This document shows, one piece after another, positions 9,420 through 18,144 of a DNA stretch of 20,027 nucleotides. Each line of letters starts with the position of its first letter. Positions within the stretch are counted from its first letter, which is position 1. The notes beneath the pieces were generated by a model. It ran no database searches, had not been told where the DNA came from, and worked only from the letters and a program-made list of their open reading frames with translations. The stretch is taken from assembly GCF_004359215.1 (NCBI RefSeq), contig NC_090615.1:1419091-1439117 (forward strand). Direction: 5' to 3'. A program made the translations under genes and the position numbers. Source of the stretch: Bremia lactucae (lineage: Eukaryota; Oomycota; Peronosporomycetes; Peronosporales; Peronosporaceae).

Positions 9420-9480
9420 TCACCACCCCGCATACAAAACGCAAGGACGAACCCCGCGCCCCTTAACCAACAGTCATGAC
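9420..9480 (-). other. Polypurine tract and 3' internal edge of a minus-strand gypsy element
   Basis: On the minus strand GCGGGGTGGTGA directly precedes the LTR start TGCAACAGG. This is the position of the polypurine tract that primes plus-strand synthesis in LTR elements. The LTR at 18145-18644 has an equivalent AAGGGAGGGATGA. So 8943-9419 is a 3' LTR of a minus-strand element, not a solo LTR. The internal DNA next to it is recognisable for only some tens of bases. Confidence 0.6.
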
Positions 9481-9674
9481 GTGGTGTGACAGGAAAATAC
9501 TGTTATGTCTCTCCTGTAATTTTGCATCATTGATTTTTATTTAAAACTCCATTTTCGCATTATTGATTTTCGTTTAGAGATCAATTCGTTTGGTAACACA
9601 AATGTTTCAGTGGACGCTAATGCGTTTCTGTTGGGAATAGTTATTCTCCTACTTTCATTGCAGGCGACTGGAAT
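9481..9674. other. AT-rich spacer with a short imperfect repeat
   Basis: No gene is visible. The motif GCATCATTGATTTTT at 9524 recurs as GCATTATTGATTTTC at 9557 (period 33). The stretch could be the remaining 3' internal part of the minus-strand gypsy element or the 5' leader of the ORF at 9675; the sequence does not decide between them. Confidence 0.4.
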
Positions 9675-10139
9675 ATGTCATTTGCTGATGCCATTGCAGG
9701 TGTCCGTGACAAGTCACCTGCTACACCACTTGTAAATGACTGGTCCAAGCCACCGTCAACGCCCGACTCGGTGGCTACTGTGAAGGCCGCCGGATCATCC
9801 GGAGCCGAGTCCGTAAAAACTTTGGGTTCTAACGTGACAACCAAAGAGCTTATGACGAAGTTGTTCGACCCGTCTGACTTTTTTGGTGGGGAGTCATCTG
9901 ATGATGACTTCATGGGCGACGATCACTCAGATGACTTTGGTATGAGTCACCAGGAACTATGTGATCGTGCAGGGAAGAAAGTTGCTGGTGGTGCTAGTTT
10001 GCTCCACCAGGAAAGAAGTGATTCTGGGGATCGCACCGAGAGCCACGTTACCGTTTACATGAGTCAATTAGAAAGCGACCGCAACACGTTGCGGCACGCT
10101 CCGGAAAATAGCATTGGTTGCTTTCTAAGGGTAACCTAG
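9675..10139 (+). CDS. Unassigned acidic ORF (154 aa), probably retroelement-derived
   Basis: ATG at 9675 opens MSFADAIAGVRDKSPATP…, followed by a Ser/Pro/Val-rich stretch and then a strongly acidic Asp/Ser cluster (GGESSDDDFMGDDHSDDFGM, residues ~75-95). A more mixed C-terminus ends at TAG 10137-10139. There is no signal peptide, membrane segment or known motif. It could be the intact 5' part of an ORF1 or Gag-like protein, because decayed plus-strand coding sequence continues to ~10415. It could also be an unrelated gene fragment. It is not assigned to the LINE downstream, because antisense gypsy DNA separates them. Confidence 0.4.
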   Translation: MSFADAIAGVRDKSPATPLVNDWSKPPSTPDSVATVKAAGSSGAESVKTLGSNVTTKELMTKLFDPSDFFGGESSDDDFMGDDHSDDFGMSHQELCDRAGKKVAGGASLLHQERSDSGDRTESHVTVYMSQLESDRNTLRHAPENSIGCFLRVT

Positions 10140-10420
10140 CTCTAGGTTTGGTATGACCAACGATCGATACCACATTCCGTTATTCGACTGATCCAGGGTT
10201 CACAAGTCTGGTGATGATGGAACGGAATTCTTCATCGATGCCTTCGGCGGTACACTTGAAATCGGGCAAAGGATGTCAAACCTTTGTTCCAAGCTTGGAC
10301 GGCATTTATCAAGAATGCGCAAAGCATAGGCCGCGATGCTGGCTTGACAAACTGAATAGTTTTTCGTGAATGGTTCGAAATACAGACCGTAGTCGGTGCA
10401 TGCTACAGGCTGCAAGAAAG
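10140..10420 (+). pseudogene. Decayed continuation of the 9675 coding region
   Basis: Short readable segments appear in different plus-strand frames: DDGTEFFIDAFGGTLEI (~10213-10265), KDVKPLFQAWTAFIKNAQSI (~10269-10330) and REWFEIQTVVGACYRLQE (~10368-10420). They have protein-like composition and alternate frame at plausible indel points, which suggests a broken coding exon. I recognise no family. The 71-codon ORF on the opposite strand here looks like a shadow. Confidence 0.35.
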
Positions 10421-10423
10421 ACA

Positions 10424-10463
10424 GGGGTACCTTGTCTCTCGTGGGGGTACCTTGCCTCTCATG
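10424..10463 (+). repeat. 20-bp tandem duplication
   Basis: GGGGTACCTTGTCTCTCGTG (10424-10443) is followed directly by GGGGTACCTTGCCTCTCATG (10444-10463), two copies with two differences. It lies at the boundary between the unassigned plus-strand coding DNA and the minus-strand gypsy remnant. Confidence 0.85.
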
Positions 10464-10680
10464 GGGGGGCTCAAGTCAATGCTGTTATTAGGGCGCAGGT
10501 CATGCCCCTGGAAGCATATTCCGTTAAGTATCCTCAGTGAAGGACGCTCATCTCTTGTGAGATGCGCCTAGAAAAACTCCGATCTTTTTACGAGCGCGGG
10601 ATGCGCTCGTTCTCCGATGGACTCTCTGTCGAGGAGGATGGGTCTCGTCCTACTGTCGGACGAGACCCGAACGTCCATCA
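10464..10680 (-). other. 3' tail of the minus-strand gypsy Pol region
   Basis: On the minus strand this follows the chromodomain-like segment. It starts with readable remnants (…DRESIGERAHPALVKRSEFF, ending in a TAG near 10569) and then becomes noncoding, with no LTR attached. It is probably the Pol C-terminal tail and 3' untranslated part of the element. Confidence 0.5.
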
Positions 10681-10941
10681 TCAGCTGGGAACGAGGCTCC
10701 AACTATCATGCGACTGTGGATACACTCGCCAATTATAACTCGTTCGAAGCCCCAATACCTCACGGTAGTTCGAGAGGCGTTCAACAAGAACACGCTTCTC
10801 ACCACTCGAATCCGTCAATCCTCTGGCTGTAATCGACTCCAATACTGCAGCAAGATGGACCTTTTTGCTGATACGATCAACGAAAACAAGAATACTATTA
10901 TTCTTGTGATCGTCGTCGGGAAATCCGAAGACGAAGTTCAT
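10681..10941 (-). pseudogene. Minus-strand gypsy integrase core fused by deletion to chromodomain
   Basis: An 86-codon ORF. MNFVFGFPDDDHKNNSILVF to LESITARG (10941 to ~10816) is the first part of the integrase catalytic core. VLVERLSNYREVLG.RTSYN and YPQSHDSWSLVPS (to ~10690) match the C-terminal chromodomain ('…VERLL.HR…YLVRW.GYP..HDSWEP'). About two thirds of the core, including the second Asp and the Glu of the DDE triad, are missing between them. The first catalytic Asp ('SMDF') is Asn here (codon at 10936-10938). The fusion cannot be an active integrase. Confidence 0.75.
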
Positions 10942-11282
10942 AGATATGGACTGCTAACACTCTACCGGAACAGGCAGAAATTGTAACGGAGCACGGGATG
11001 AAGCACTGGGCTTCACCCCTTGACAAACTTTGCAAGCACGTATGTACTTGCGGACGAACTCATACTGGCGTGGCCAGTAGAAGTCGCGACTTATCGTGAG
11101 ATAACTCTTCTCAAGTCCATGGTTACCACTGATTGGTGCATCTGGCACTCATACATGATGCGTAAACACAAATTATAATATCGGCTCCAGAACGCCCACA
11201 TCCCAGACAAAGGGTCTATCTGGCAACGACAGCAAGGGCTGAATGGAAAACCACAAGGGAGACGTGTAGAATACACTTGCAC
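10942..11282 (-). pseudogene. Minus-strand gypsy integrase zinc-binding (HHCC) domain remnant
   Basis: Read on the minus strand: IDPLSGMWAFWSRYYN, then LRIMYEC-(H)DAPISGNHGLEKSYL, then TISRDFYWPRQYEFVRKYIR and ACKVCQGVKPSASSRAPLQF. This is the HHCC module preceding the catalytic core. Comparison with the expected pattern 'ECHDAPISGHHG' indicates that one base is missing in the first His codon near 11147. A stop and frameshift near 10960-10980 separate it from the core ORF. The upstream edge with LINE DNA is near 11282. Confidence 0.75.
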
Positions 11283-11606
11283 CTACAAAACATCAGCCGA
11301 TTTAGTGACGTTGGCAGGATCGCAGCATATTTAAAGGCAAAAATACCGACCGAATTTGAGATGGAAGACCTGGACACTCATACTCCGGAATCACGGACGT
11401 CCATGATTGGGAGAGTTTCACTCAAGCTGGCGGGTTGTCCTAATTTCTTAGATGGTGTGGTGCGACTCCTCTGGTTTGGCACTACCATCATTGTGAAGCA
11501 CCCCAATGTTGGGCATAGGCTTCAATGTCTACAATGCGGTAATCTGGGACACACAATAGCCCGGTGTAGCTTCACCGATGCCTTATTAAGAGGTCCAGGA
11601 GGATAA
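11283..11606 (+). pseudogene. LINE ORF1 zinc-knuckle segment
   Basis: The segment reads RFSDVGRIAAYLKAKIPTEF, then SLKLAGCPNFLDGVVRLLWF, then GTTIIVKHPNVGHRLQC and QCGNLGHTIARC. The last part forms an intact CCHC knuckle, C-x2-C-x4-H-x4-C (Cys codons from 11526). ORF1 proteins of this type bind the element's RNA. The start is lost at the junction with the gypsy remnant, and a stop TAA at 11604 follows LRGPGG. A short continuation is readable in another frame (TEDDVRELEDLATAFSSLDE, ~11610-11700). Confidence 0.8.
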
Positions 11607-12379
11607 GTCGTGACAGAAGACGACGTGCGCGAGCTCGAGGACCTAGCCACAGCGTTTTCTAGTCTGGATGAAATCGGATTTATGGCGGCGAGTCGGTTAA
11701 CGCTCCAGGATGCAGCAGAAGAAGCTGCTTAAGCTGCTGTCACGCCCCCGCAGCAGCGGGCAGCGGGAAGCAGCATGTACATCTCAAGCGAGGGGGCTCA
11801 ACGCCTCTCCCGCAGTGAGTAGCGCACCCCAAGCTGAACAACGGACGAAATTCGAGCATCTACAGCCTGGACCCAAACCGATGGAACAACACCCTTGGTT
11901 AACCCGGATTTCTAGAAAGGGGCGCTCAACAAACTTGGCTTCCTGCGCAATTCCGGCCAGACCAAGCACTGCAAAGAGAGCTGATCACGCAGAGGACGAG
12001 GATAAGGGAAACCGGCAAACAGAGGACGATGAGAAGCAACAGGCAGAGGATGAGACGAAGACACAGTTCGGGGGAACGGCTCCAGCCTGTCGACGATCGA
12101 TTTAACATCAGACATCCGAGAGGATGAGAAGGCGAAGGAGAAAATTTCTCATATCACCGTGACTTCCCGGAAGTCGCACCACAAAACGGTCGGGCGTGAG
12201 CGAGGACTCGCTCCAATTTCACCAGTTCTGGTAATTATGACTATTAAGCGGAATGCGAGGAAAACTTTCCGCCAGCTGGTCCAGCGTATTGCAAAGCGGC
12301 AAACAAAGGCTCTATCGATCGGAGCCAGGTCGGTACACCCCCCAGCAACACTCTCCGAGATGGAAATGCACTGGGGCTC
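11607..12379 (+). pseudogene. LINE ORF1 linker, low complexity and broken
   Basis: The stretch is Ala/Gln/Glu-rich coding DNA with many stops. It includes AASRLTLQDAAEEAA (to ~11730), a Lys/Glu/Asp-rich repeat-like part at ~11980-12070 with alternating GAGGACGAG-type codons, and TIDLTSDIREDEKAKEKISH (~12090-12155). No domain is recognisable. Its composition fits a disordered charged linker between the knuckle and the OTU-like domain. Confidence 0.5.
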
Positions 12380-13095
12380 AGGGCAGTTGTTACACCTGCT
12401 ACCGGGAATTGCGTTGCCATGTCAATTTGTTAAGCGGCGGTGGACGCCAACTTATATGATCCAGGAAGGTCGCTTGAACACCTGACGGCCTGCCTGAAAC
12501 GCGGTATCAAAATTTCGGGCCTATTAAATCTAATCGACCAGCTTGCCCACGATCAATGAGAGCACATTTTGGACAATGTTTGTCGAGGGTGGAAGGGAAT
12601 GACTCGCGCTGAGTCGGCGTCGTAGGTACGGTGGTACTTGGAAGATAATGCCATGAGCTCGTCGTTTAAAACGGACATAGTACCCAAAGAAGCATGGGGA
12701 GGGAATGATACAGTTAAATGGCATCAAACTTCTTTAAACGGTCTATTTATGAGATTGAGAGCATCGATAGCGACTCGCATGGCTGGAGGTGTGTCAAGTA
12801 TGTTCCAATCACAGTCACACGTCATCACAGAGTGGTCGAGATAGCAGGGGAATATCCGCTTTCAATTGGGGAATTTGTGGATAAAGTGGTGGCCGGAAAA
12901 ATTGACACACCATCGAGTCCACCGCTCGTACTACAGTATCACGAGCGCCATCATTCAGCTTTTCTGCACTCAGGGATCACGAGCCGGCTTCCAGATTTTA
13001 AATTGGAAGAGACCAAGCAAGCAACTAACGCGCAATATGGACTACTGGAGGAAGAGCGCGTGACACGTGCTGGGCACTGGTTCAAGAGGTTATAG
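12380..13095 (+). pseudogene. OTU-like cysteine protease domain in the LINE
   Basis: Frame 2 reads VTPATGNCVAMSIC (Cys codon 12410-12412), then DANLYDPGRSLEHLTACLKR, and reaches KEAWGGNDTVK (12695). It has in-frame stops at the codons after MSIC, LAHDQ and AESAS. A frameshift at ~12715 leads to MASNFFKRSIYEIESIDSDS, then HHRVVEIAGEYPL and LVLQYHERHHSAFLHS (His codons 12949 and 12952) in frame 1, open to 13095. The 'GNC' nucleophile, the 'WGG…A..F.R.I.' helix-strand unit and the terminal 'L.Y…HH..F' box, in this order over ~190 codons, are the OTU fold pattern. OTU proteases cleave ubiquitin linkages; here the role could be polyprotein processing or countering ubiquitination. Confidence 0.65.
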
Positions 13096-13865
13096 CTCGC
13101 AATCTTTGCTGCGGGAGGGCTAAAATCGGGCACTACTGCGGTCCTCGCAGTGAGCGCAACGCGCAGCCGATTTCACCTCAGCATAATTCTGTCACAGCTA
13201 ACTCTCCGGAAGGTGCGGGCACGGATCTGACTCTGAGGGTAGAAACCCCGCGGCAAGAACAGAGTCGCGCGCTAGTAATGGTGGAGCGAGAACTAGTCCT
13301 TCAAGCGCTCCCAACGACGCCGCCGAGTCGTCTACGGGAAGCCCCGCCGATGGACCGGAAGAGGGCATGAGTCTTCTCCTAAGCAAGCAGAGACAGGGAA
13401 GGCTGACGCTTCACACAAGCACAACACGACAGACTTTAAGCGTGGCCGCGCCGAGCCGATGCCGATGCTTATGCTTGCAAATGACGAGAGCTGCGATCGT
13501 ATAGATCGAGATGACTGGGATGCTTCATGGGAGCAGCTACAACCAGCGTGGCTCAACCCACAGCAACTGGATTTTCCTACTGCCAACAGCTCCACCGCAG
13601 ACAGGGAGCGTTTAGTCCGACTCGCACTGGACCAGCTTCTGTGGCTGGTAAAACGCTTTGTATTTCCGGGAGAGCTTCTGCAAATACTAGATAGCTCGGT
13701 CGTCTAACAATGGATGAGGGAGAGCAGGTGTGACTGCGTGGAGGATGCGTTACAGCATTACAGCAAAACACCGATGGATCAGCAAACAAAATTATGGGTG
13801 AAGCGATGGCTCGAACACGTGAGACGTAGACCAGATCACACGATGCTGTCGCCATTAATGGACAA
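13096..13865 (+). pseudogene. LINE spacer between OTU-like domain and endonuclease
   Basis: Short frames include VERELVLQALPTTPPSRLRE (13276-13340) and, from 13459, MPMLMLANDESCDRIDRDDW leading to LLWLVKRFVFPGELLQILDS. The latter is separated by one in-frame TAA at 13706 from ALQHYSKTPMDQQTKLWVKR and the segment after it. Apart from that stop, frame 1 is readable from 13459 to ~13920, so the TAA may be a late mutation. No known domain is seen. It may be the end of ORF1 or the ORF1/ORF2 boundary. Confidence 0.5.
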
Positions 13866-14500
13866 TCTTGACGACTGGACTCAGCAAGAGGTCCTTAATT
13901 ACGCCGGGGATGATTGCGGAGGAAGCGAGAACACTAAAACTAGACTGGAAAAGAATGTGGGCCAAGCACCGAGACCCGGACCAAGCGACTATGTCTTATT
14001 GGAGTCTCGGTACTACTAAGACCCGCGGAGTGGCCATCTTGCTTACACCCAAGGCGGTCTCTCTAGCTACAGAGTGGAATGAAGACAAATGGAATTCACG
14101 GGCGATCGGCGTTCAAATCGACAATTTGTTTCTTCTAAATGTATATGCACCTACAATTCGAGCCGAGCGCCGGAAGTATTCTTGGAACATGACATCGGGC
14201 GACACTGTTCTGTTAGGGAATATTAATAGCGTACAAAGCCCGTAGATAGACTGATTAGGTCCCCGAAAAGCTAGCCGGCCTTTAAGTCCCGCACTACAGG
14301 AGCTGGTAAGGGCGATGGGCATGAGTGACGCTCGGCATCTACGGGATTATGCTGCCGATGATACGTTCGATACAACTCACCATTTCACTTCCTGGAAAGA
14401 GGAGACGGCGAGCCGGAATGACCGTTTCTACGCTCCTTAGGACTGGGCTTCAGAGGCCCCTGGGTCTCAACGTCTCCGCTATGTCCGTATTCGGACCACG
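13866..14500 (+). pseudogene. LINE AP-type (EEP) endonuclease domain, catalytically damaged
   Basis: The recognisable core is YWSLGTTKTRGVAILLTPKA, then NSRAIGVQIDNLFLLNVYAP, then TVLLGNINSVQSP (frame 2, to 14245). In shifted frames it continues with MSDARHL (~14318), a DRFY-like box and YSDHDQVVLH (SDH at 14491-14499). NVYAP, 'GD[FI]N' and SDH are endonuclease landmarks; it nicks target DNA for target-primed reverse transcription. Here GDFN has become GNIN, so a catalytic Asp is Asn. The N-terminal part with the usual 'QETH' Glu is not seen, so the domain is truncated or rearranged at ~13866. Confidence 0.75.
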
Positions 14501-15407
14501 ATCAAGTGGTTCTACACTAAGGACGAGGCACTTGGATCGTACAGCGACTCGCCACCAACGAGCTTCGTGTCCTATCCGAAGTAATCAGACAGACCAAGTT
14601 CAAAAGGACTTATTACGTGACTTGACGGACGCTGCGGTGGGCAGGGCACCTACAATACAGTCCTGGGGAGCGCATATAAAAGCTAGCATACACTGTGTTA
14701 AGGTGATACGTAAACGGGAAAAACAGCGCCGAAAACGTTGTCTAGCGAAACTTCGTAAGCGCAACCGGCAGCAGTTTGTAACATGTCGACAGTGGGTATC
14801 CGCCAATCTGGAAGAGATGCGGGAGGCTCATTTAGTGCGTCTTGGAGAGTTATAAGAGCGGTCAACGGAACGTCTCCGCTGGTCCTACAAGCGAGTCGCC
14901 AACTGGGAAGGGGACCAGCAGATAACTTCCCTGCAAGCGCGTTACAGTCCGACGTTTCCGCTCAGGGCATCGGTGGCGGATCAATTAGCCTCAAAATGGG
15001 CGCATGTCTTGAGTCGGAGTCACCGAACCCCGTCAAAGAACCTCCTAACGGAAGAGCTGCTAAAGTTTGCGATAATCGAGCCGGATCAACGCATAACAGT
15101 TCTTGATAATGAGTGCATGCTGCGACCGTTTACAGTAGCAGAGGTGCTCTCGGGTATAACAGGGCTCAAGCGTCATAAATCGGCCGGCTCTGATAATCGA
15201 AATGACGACTTTTATAAGGATGCTGCGGCGCTAATGGTACCGGGACTGGTGCAAATTGGAAACCAAATTATGGCTGGAGAAGAGCTACCTCCCTCTTTTC
15301 TCGAGGCGCACATTATTCCTCTCCGGAAAAAGGGCGACTCTGAAGACGCCATGGATTACAGACCAACTCCTATGTTACACACAAGCTACAAGGTAATGCG
15401 AAGGTGA
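14501..15407 (+). pseudogene. LINE ORF2 linker and N-terminal RT motifs
   Basis: A basic linker (KVIRKREKQRRKRCLAKLRK, ~14700-14760) leads to QWVSANLEEMREAHLVRLGE (~14790-14853). After a frameshift come SVADQLASKWAHVLSRSHRT (~14964), then LRPFTVAEVLSGITGLKRHK, SAGSDNRNDDFY, PPSFLEAHIIPLRKKGD and DYRPTPMLHTSYKV (to 15404, frame 3). These are the usual RT 0-2 blocks of LINEs: 'L.PFT..EV…I..LK..KSPGPDG…FY' and 'II.L.KKGD…YRPI.LL…YK'. Pro is replaced in the 'SPGPDG' loop (SAGSDN). A stop at 15405 follows a small indel. Confidence 0.82.
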
Positions 15408-15429
15408 TGGCTACCCGGCTACAGCAATT

Positions 15430-16038
15430 TCTGCTCAGAGCTCACAGCATGCTTTTGTACATGGGCGAAGAATAGGGAACACAGTTGTGATGATGATGGC
15501 TCAATTGATGACAGCAGCAGACCAGGAAGATCTGACCGCCGAGCGAAGCAGATGTATCTTACTTCTGGATTTTCGCAAGGCTTACGATACTGTCGACGGT
15601 AATTTTTTGTATGAAACTCTGCATCTCTTTGGTTTCGACAAACGATTTGGCGACCTCACACGATACATCCACCACGGTACAACGGCCACTTTTGTGGTAA
15701 ACGGGTGCGAGTCCTCAGCCTTACCGGTGCGGTCCAGAATTCGACAAGGTTGCCCGCTAGCACCCTTCCTTTTTTTGCTCGTGGTGGTGCTAAGTCTAGC
15801 ACTCAGGCAAGATCCAGTTCTCAGAGGATTGCTAACGCCGGGTCTTTCAGGGCAAAGGCATTTATTTTTAGCATTTGTTGATGACTCAACACTCTTCCTC
15901 GAGAAGGCAGAGCAGCTTCCACATGCTCTCAGTATTTTAAAGCCTTTGGGGCTTTGTCGGGTTTGCATGTTCAACCAGACAAGAGCAAAATCATGTTTTG
16001 AACCGGTCAGTGCTTTAAAAATGCTACATGTGCATTGA
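15430..16038 (+). pseudogene. LINE reverse transcriptase catalytic core
   Basis: Frame 1 reads SSQHAFVHGRRIGNTVVMMM (~15437), then CILLLDFRKAYDTVDGNF (motif A, Asp codon 15568), FVVNG, RQGCPLAPFLFLLV (motif B, ~15742) and LAFVDDSTLFL (motif C, Asp pair at 15880-15885). Both metal-binding Asp positions are kept and ~180 codons are open, the least damaged part of the element. Motif C is FVDD where FADD is usual. The frame shifts near 15960 and ends at 16038. The enzyme would copy element RNA at a nicked chromosomal target. Confidence 0.88.
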
Positions 16039-17470
16039 TGTTATACCGCCAGGCAATACAACCCGATACCTAGGCGATGAAATCTGAACGGGGGAATTAG
16101 TGAATAAGAATTGGGCGGTGAGGATACAGAAAATTCAAAGTCGCCTACTCACGGCATCACAGGTGGCGACAAGTATGGCGAATCGAGTTCTTATCCTCAA
16201 CACTATTGTACTACCCTCATTGCTTTTTACAGCAAGTGTTTTCGACATACCTCAGTGAGCGATGACAGAAGTGACCAATTTATACAAGCAAGTTTTATGG
16301 GGGTTACACGCTACGACGACGGACAAAAGTCGGCACAAAGTCAACCCGGGTCTGCTCGTGAAACCAACAAAAGCTGGGGCATCGGGCTTGTCGCTGTGTC
16401 AGTCGCCGTCAAGACCCAACGAACGAAGCACGCGATTCTCTGGCTAACTCAACGTCCTGGCAGGTATTTCACGGCATGGCGTCAATGAGCATACCATGGG
16501 CTGTCACACGCATCAGAGATAGCGGTTTCGGCAATGATGGGGGAACGCCGACAACCTCCTCACATGACTCGAACTCCCGGGCGAGAATTACAGCGGACGC
16601 TAGGAGAATGGCTCGCCCCAACACTGGACCAGGTGGAACGAGTCACATTGCATTTTGTTGCACACTCAGAGCGGTTACTGGGGAGCGCAGCCAGCGGGTG
16701 GGAGGAAGACGAATTTGTCGTATCCTACTCCTCTCCATTTCCAACACGCGGGCTCAGTGCGGGTGATGTGCCAGAGGAGATCAGGCGGCTTTGGTCCCAT
16801 TTAACTGGTCAGCGACCCCCTAGATTCGGGATCAGCTTGGCGACATGTTAACCAGACATGCATACGACAGAATCGAAGTCTGTACCCTGGCAAGACTCAT
16901 CATCTCACGAACTAGACCTGCGGAATTTGTCATCACGATACCCAGACCTCGCCAACATCCCAGGCCCCATACGATGGCGAAATACGGCGGTGGGCTACAG
17001 CTCTTCTCCTTCTTAGCCAGACATACCTGTTGGATCAAGCCTGGGAACGAACTCACCACTGCGGCCCCGACATGCACCAACGGTCTTTCACCATACATCT
17101 GGAATTACCAGGGCGGTGGAGTTATCGTGGGCAAACCACTGGGCAGTGTGCACAATCCAACACAGCATTAAAACTGCTCCAGCAGGAAGATGGCATACAT
17201 TGGAAATGTATGGGGACGCTTCCGGTACTCGAGGAGTACTCCACGGCAGTCCAGCAGCCAGTCCGACTCGAATTACAGGCTAGTGGCTTCGTTTTTGAGT
17301 CGCACCCTCAGCTCCACCGATTTCCGTGGTCGGTCTTTGACTCAACGCCAAACAAGTATGTCTCTGCTGCGCTGAAACGACAAGCTTTCGGATTTCACAA
17401 AAAAGGCTTGGCCAGACCTCTGGGAGTCTTTTTGGACCTTTTGGAAGCATGTGGACCCACGGATGCATAG
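16039..17470 (+). pseudogene. LINE ORF2 post-RT (thumb and C-terminal) region, frameshifted
   Basis: Alternating frames give NWAVRIQKIQSRLLTASQVA (~16112), NRVLILNTIVLPSLLFTASV (~16182), AMTEVTNLYKQVLWG (~16260), KVNPGLLVKPTKAGASGLSL (~16340), GRELQRTLGEWLAPTLDQVE (~16583) and ITIPRPRQHPRPHTMAK (~16932). From 17187 there is a longer open segment (GTLPVLEEYSTAVQQPVRLE…AFGFHKKGLARPLGVFLDLL) to 17470. 'KPKK.GG.GL' after RT is typical of LINE ORF2. Frame changes every 100-300 nt show long neutral decay. Confidence 0.75.
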
Positions 17471-18144
17471 CAATATGCAGTGCTCACCCAACCACCTCGG
17501 CAAGCATGGGATCATAGAAATGGTCTGACTGATTTCCAAATATAAACTGGGTATCGGATAGCAACCAGGCAACTTAACCTCCACCATGCTGGGAGAGCCG
17601 AGAACAACGACAGTCGGAAGCGACCGGGCTGCCCGGGGGGAAAGGAGACACAAGCTCATATATTCTGGGAGTGTTCGTACGCTAATGCCTATGGGACAAA
17701 AAAGTGGGACATTGGACAGGTAAGCGAATATCAAGACAGCAAACTCAGCATTTCTTTAATGCGTGTGCTAGTCGACAAGTATACAACGTACCACCGCTCT
17801 GAACAGCAAGTCTGGAGGACCGCTTCCAGGACAATCGGATAGTCGCCGAACGAGTTTGGAAGAGAATGTGGCACATTCTAGCGAGAATGTGTCACACAAA
17901 GCTGTGGACCGGCAGGAACGAAGCCGTCTACAAAGCTGCAATTACTAAACTATCCGCAACCACGTAGAGCTTTTGGGTATCTTGCGTCTGCCAGCTACGT
18001 GCAATAGCAACCCGAGAGCACCGAAAAGAGTCATCTGCCATTATGGGCGCTGTGCTGTTTGCCTGCATCGAGTTGCTTGAACGATCTCCAGAAGGTTCAT
18101 CAGGCCTGTCTGGGCGCAGCTAGGGTCCGCCGCCGGAAACACCG
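17471..18144 (+). pseudogene. LINE ORF2 C-terminus with Cys/His cluster, cut by an LTR
   Basis: GCPGGKETQAHIFWECSYAN (~17625-17685) resembles the CCHC-type cluster near the end of LINE ORF2 ('C…E…HIFW.CP.A'), although the first Cys pair is incomplete. Later segments are RVWKRMWHILARMCHTKLWT (~17850), GRNEAVYKAAITKLSA (~17912) and AIMGAVLFACIELLERSPEG (~18040). Stops occur between them. The match ends at the LTR boundary 18145, so any 3' UTR and tail are missing. Confidence 0.65.

Larger units (their letters stand above)
11283..18144 (+). mobile_element. Decayed LINE-type (non-LTR) retrotransposon with zinc knuckle, OTU-like, AP endonuclease and RT domains
   Basis: Plus-strand order is CCHC knuckle (11526-11567), long linker, OTU-like protease (~12380-12970), linker, AP-type endonuclease (~13900-14500), RT (~14600-16020) and C-terminal region with a Cys/His cluster (~17600). 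Every long frame is cut by stops or frameshifts. The 5' end is lost at the antisense gypsy remnant (~11282), and the 3' end is cut by a minus-strand LTR at 18145. No poly(A) tail or target-site duplication can be seen for that reason. AP endonuclease followed by RT, with an upstream zinc-knuckle ORF1, is L1-like architecture; the OTU-like domain is unusual. Confidence 0.85.

Noticed and set aside
10200..10415. Minus-strand 71-codon ORF as a gene
   Set aside because: The plus strand here has several protein-like segments in consecutive pieces; the minus ORF has no motif and looks like a shadow.
15582..15974. 130-codon minus-strand ORF
   Set aside because: It is exactly antisense to the RT motifs A-C of the LINE and has no features of its own.
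17342..17734. 130-codon minus-strand ORF
   Set aside because: Antisense to the readable LINE C-terminal segment; no motif or signal peptide pattern beyond chance hydrophobicity.
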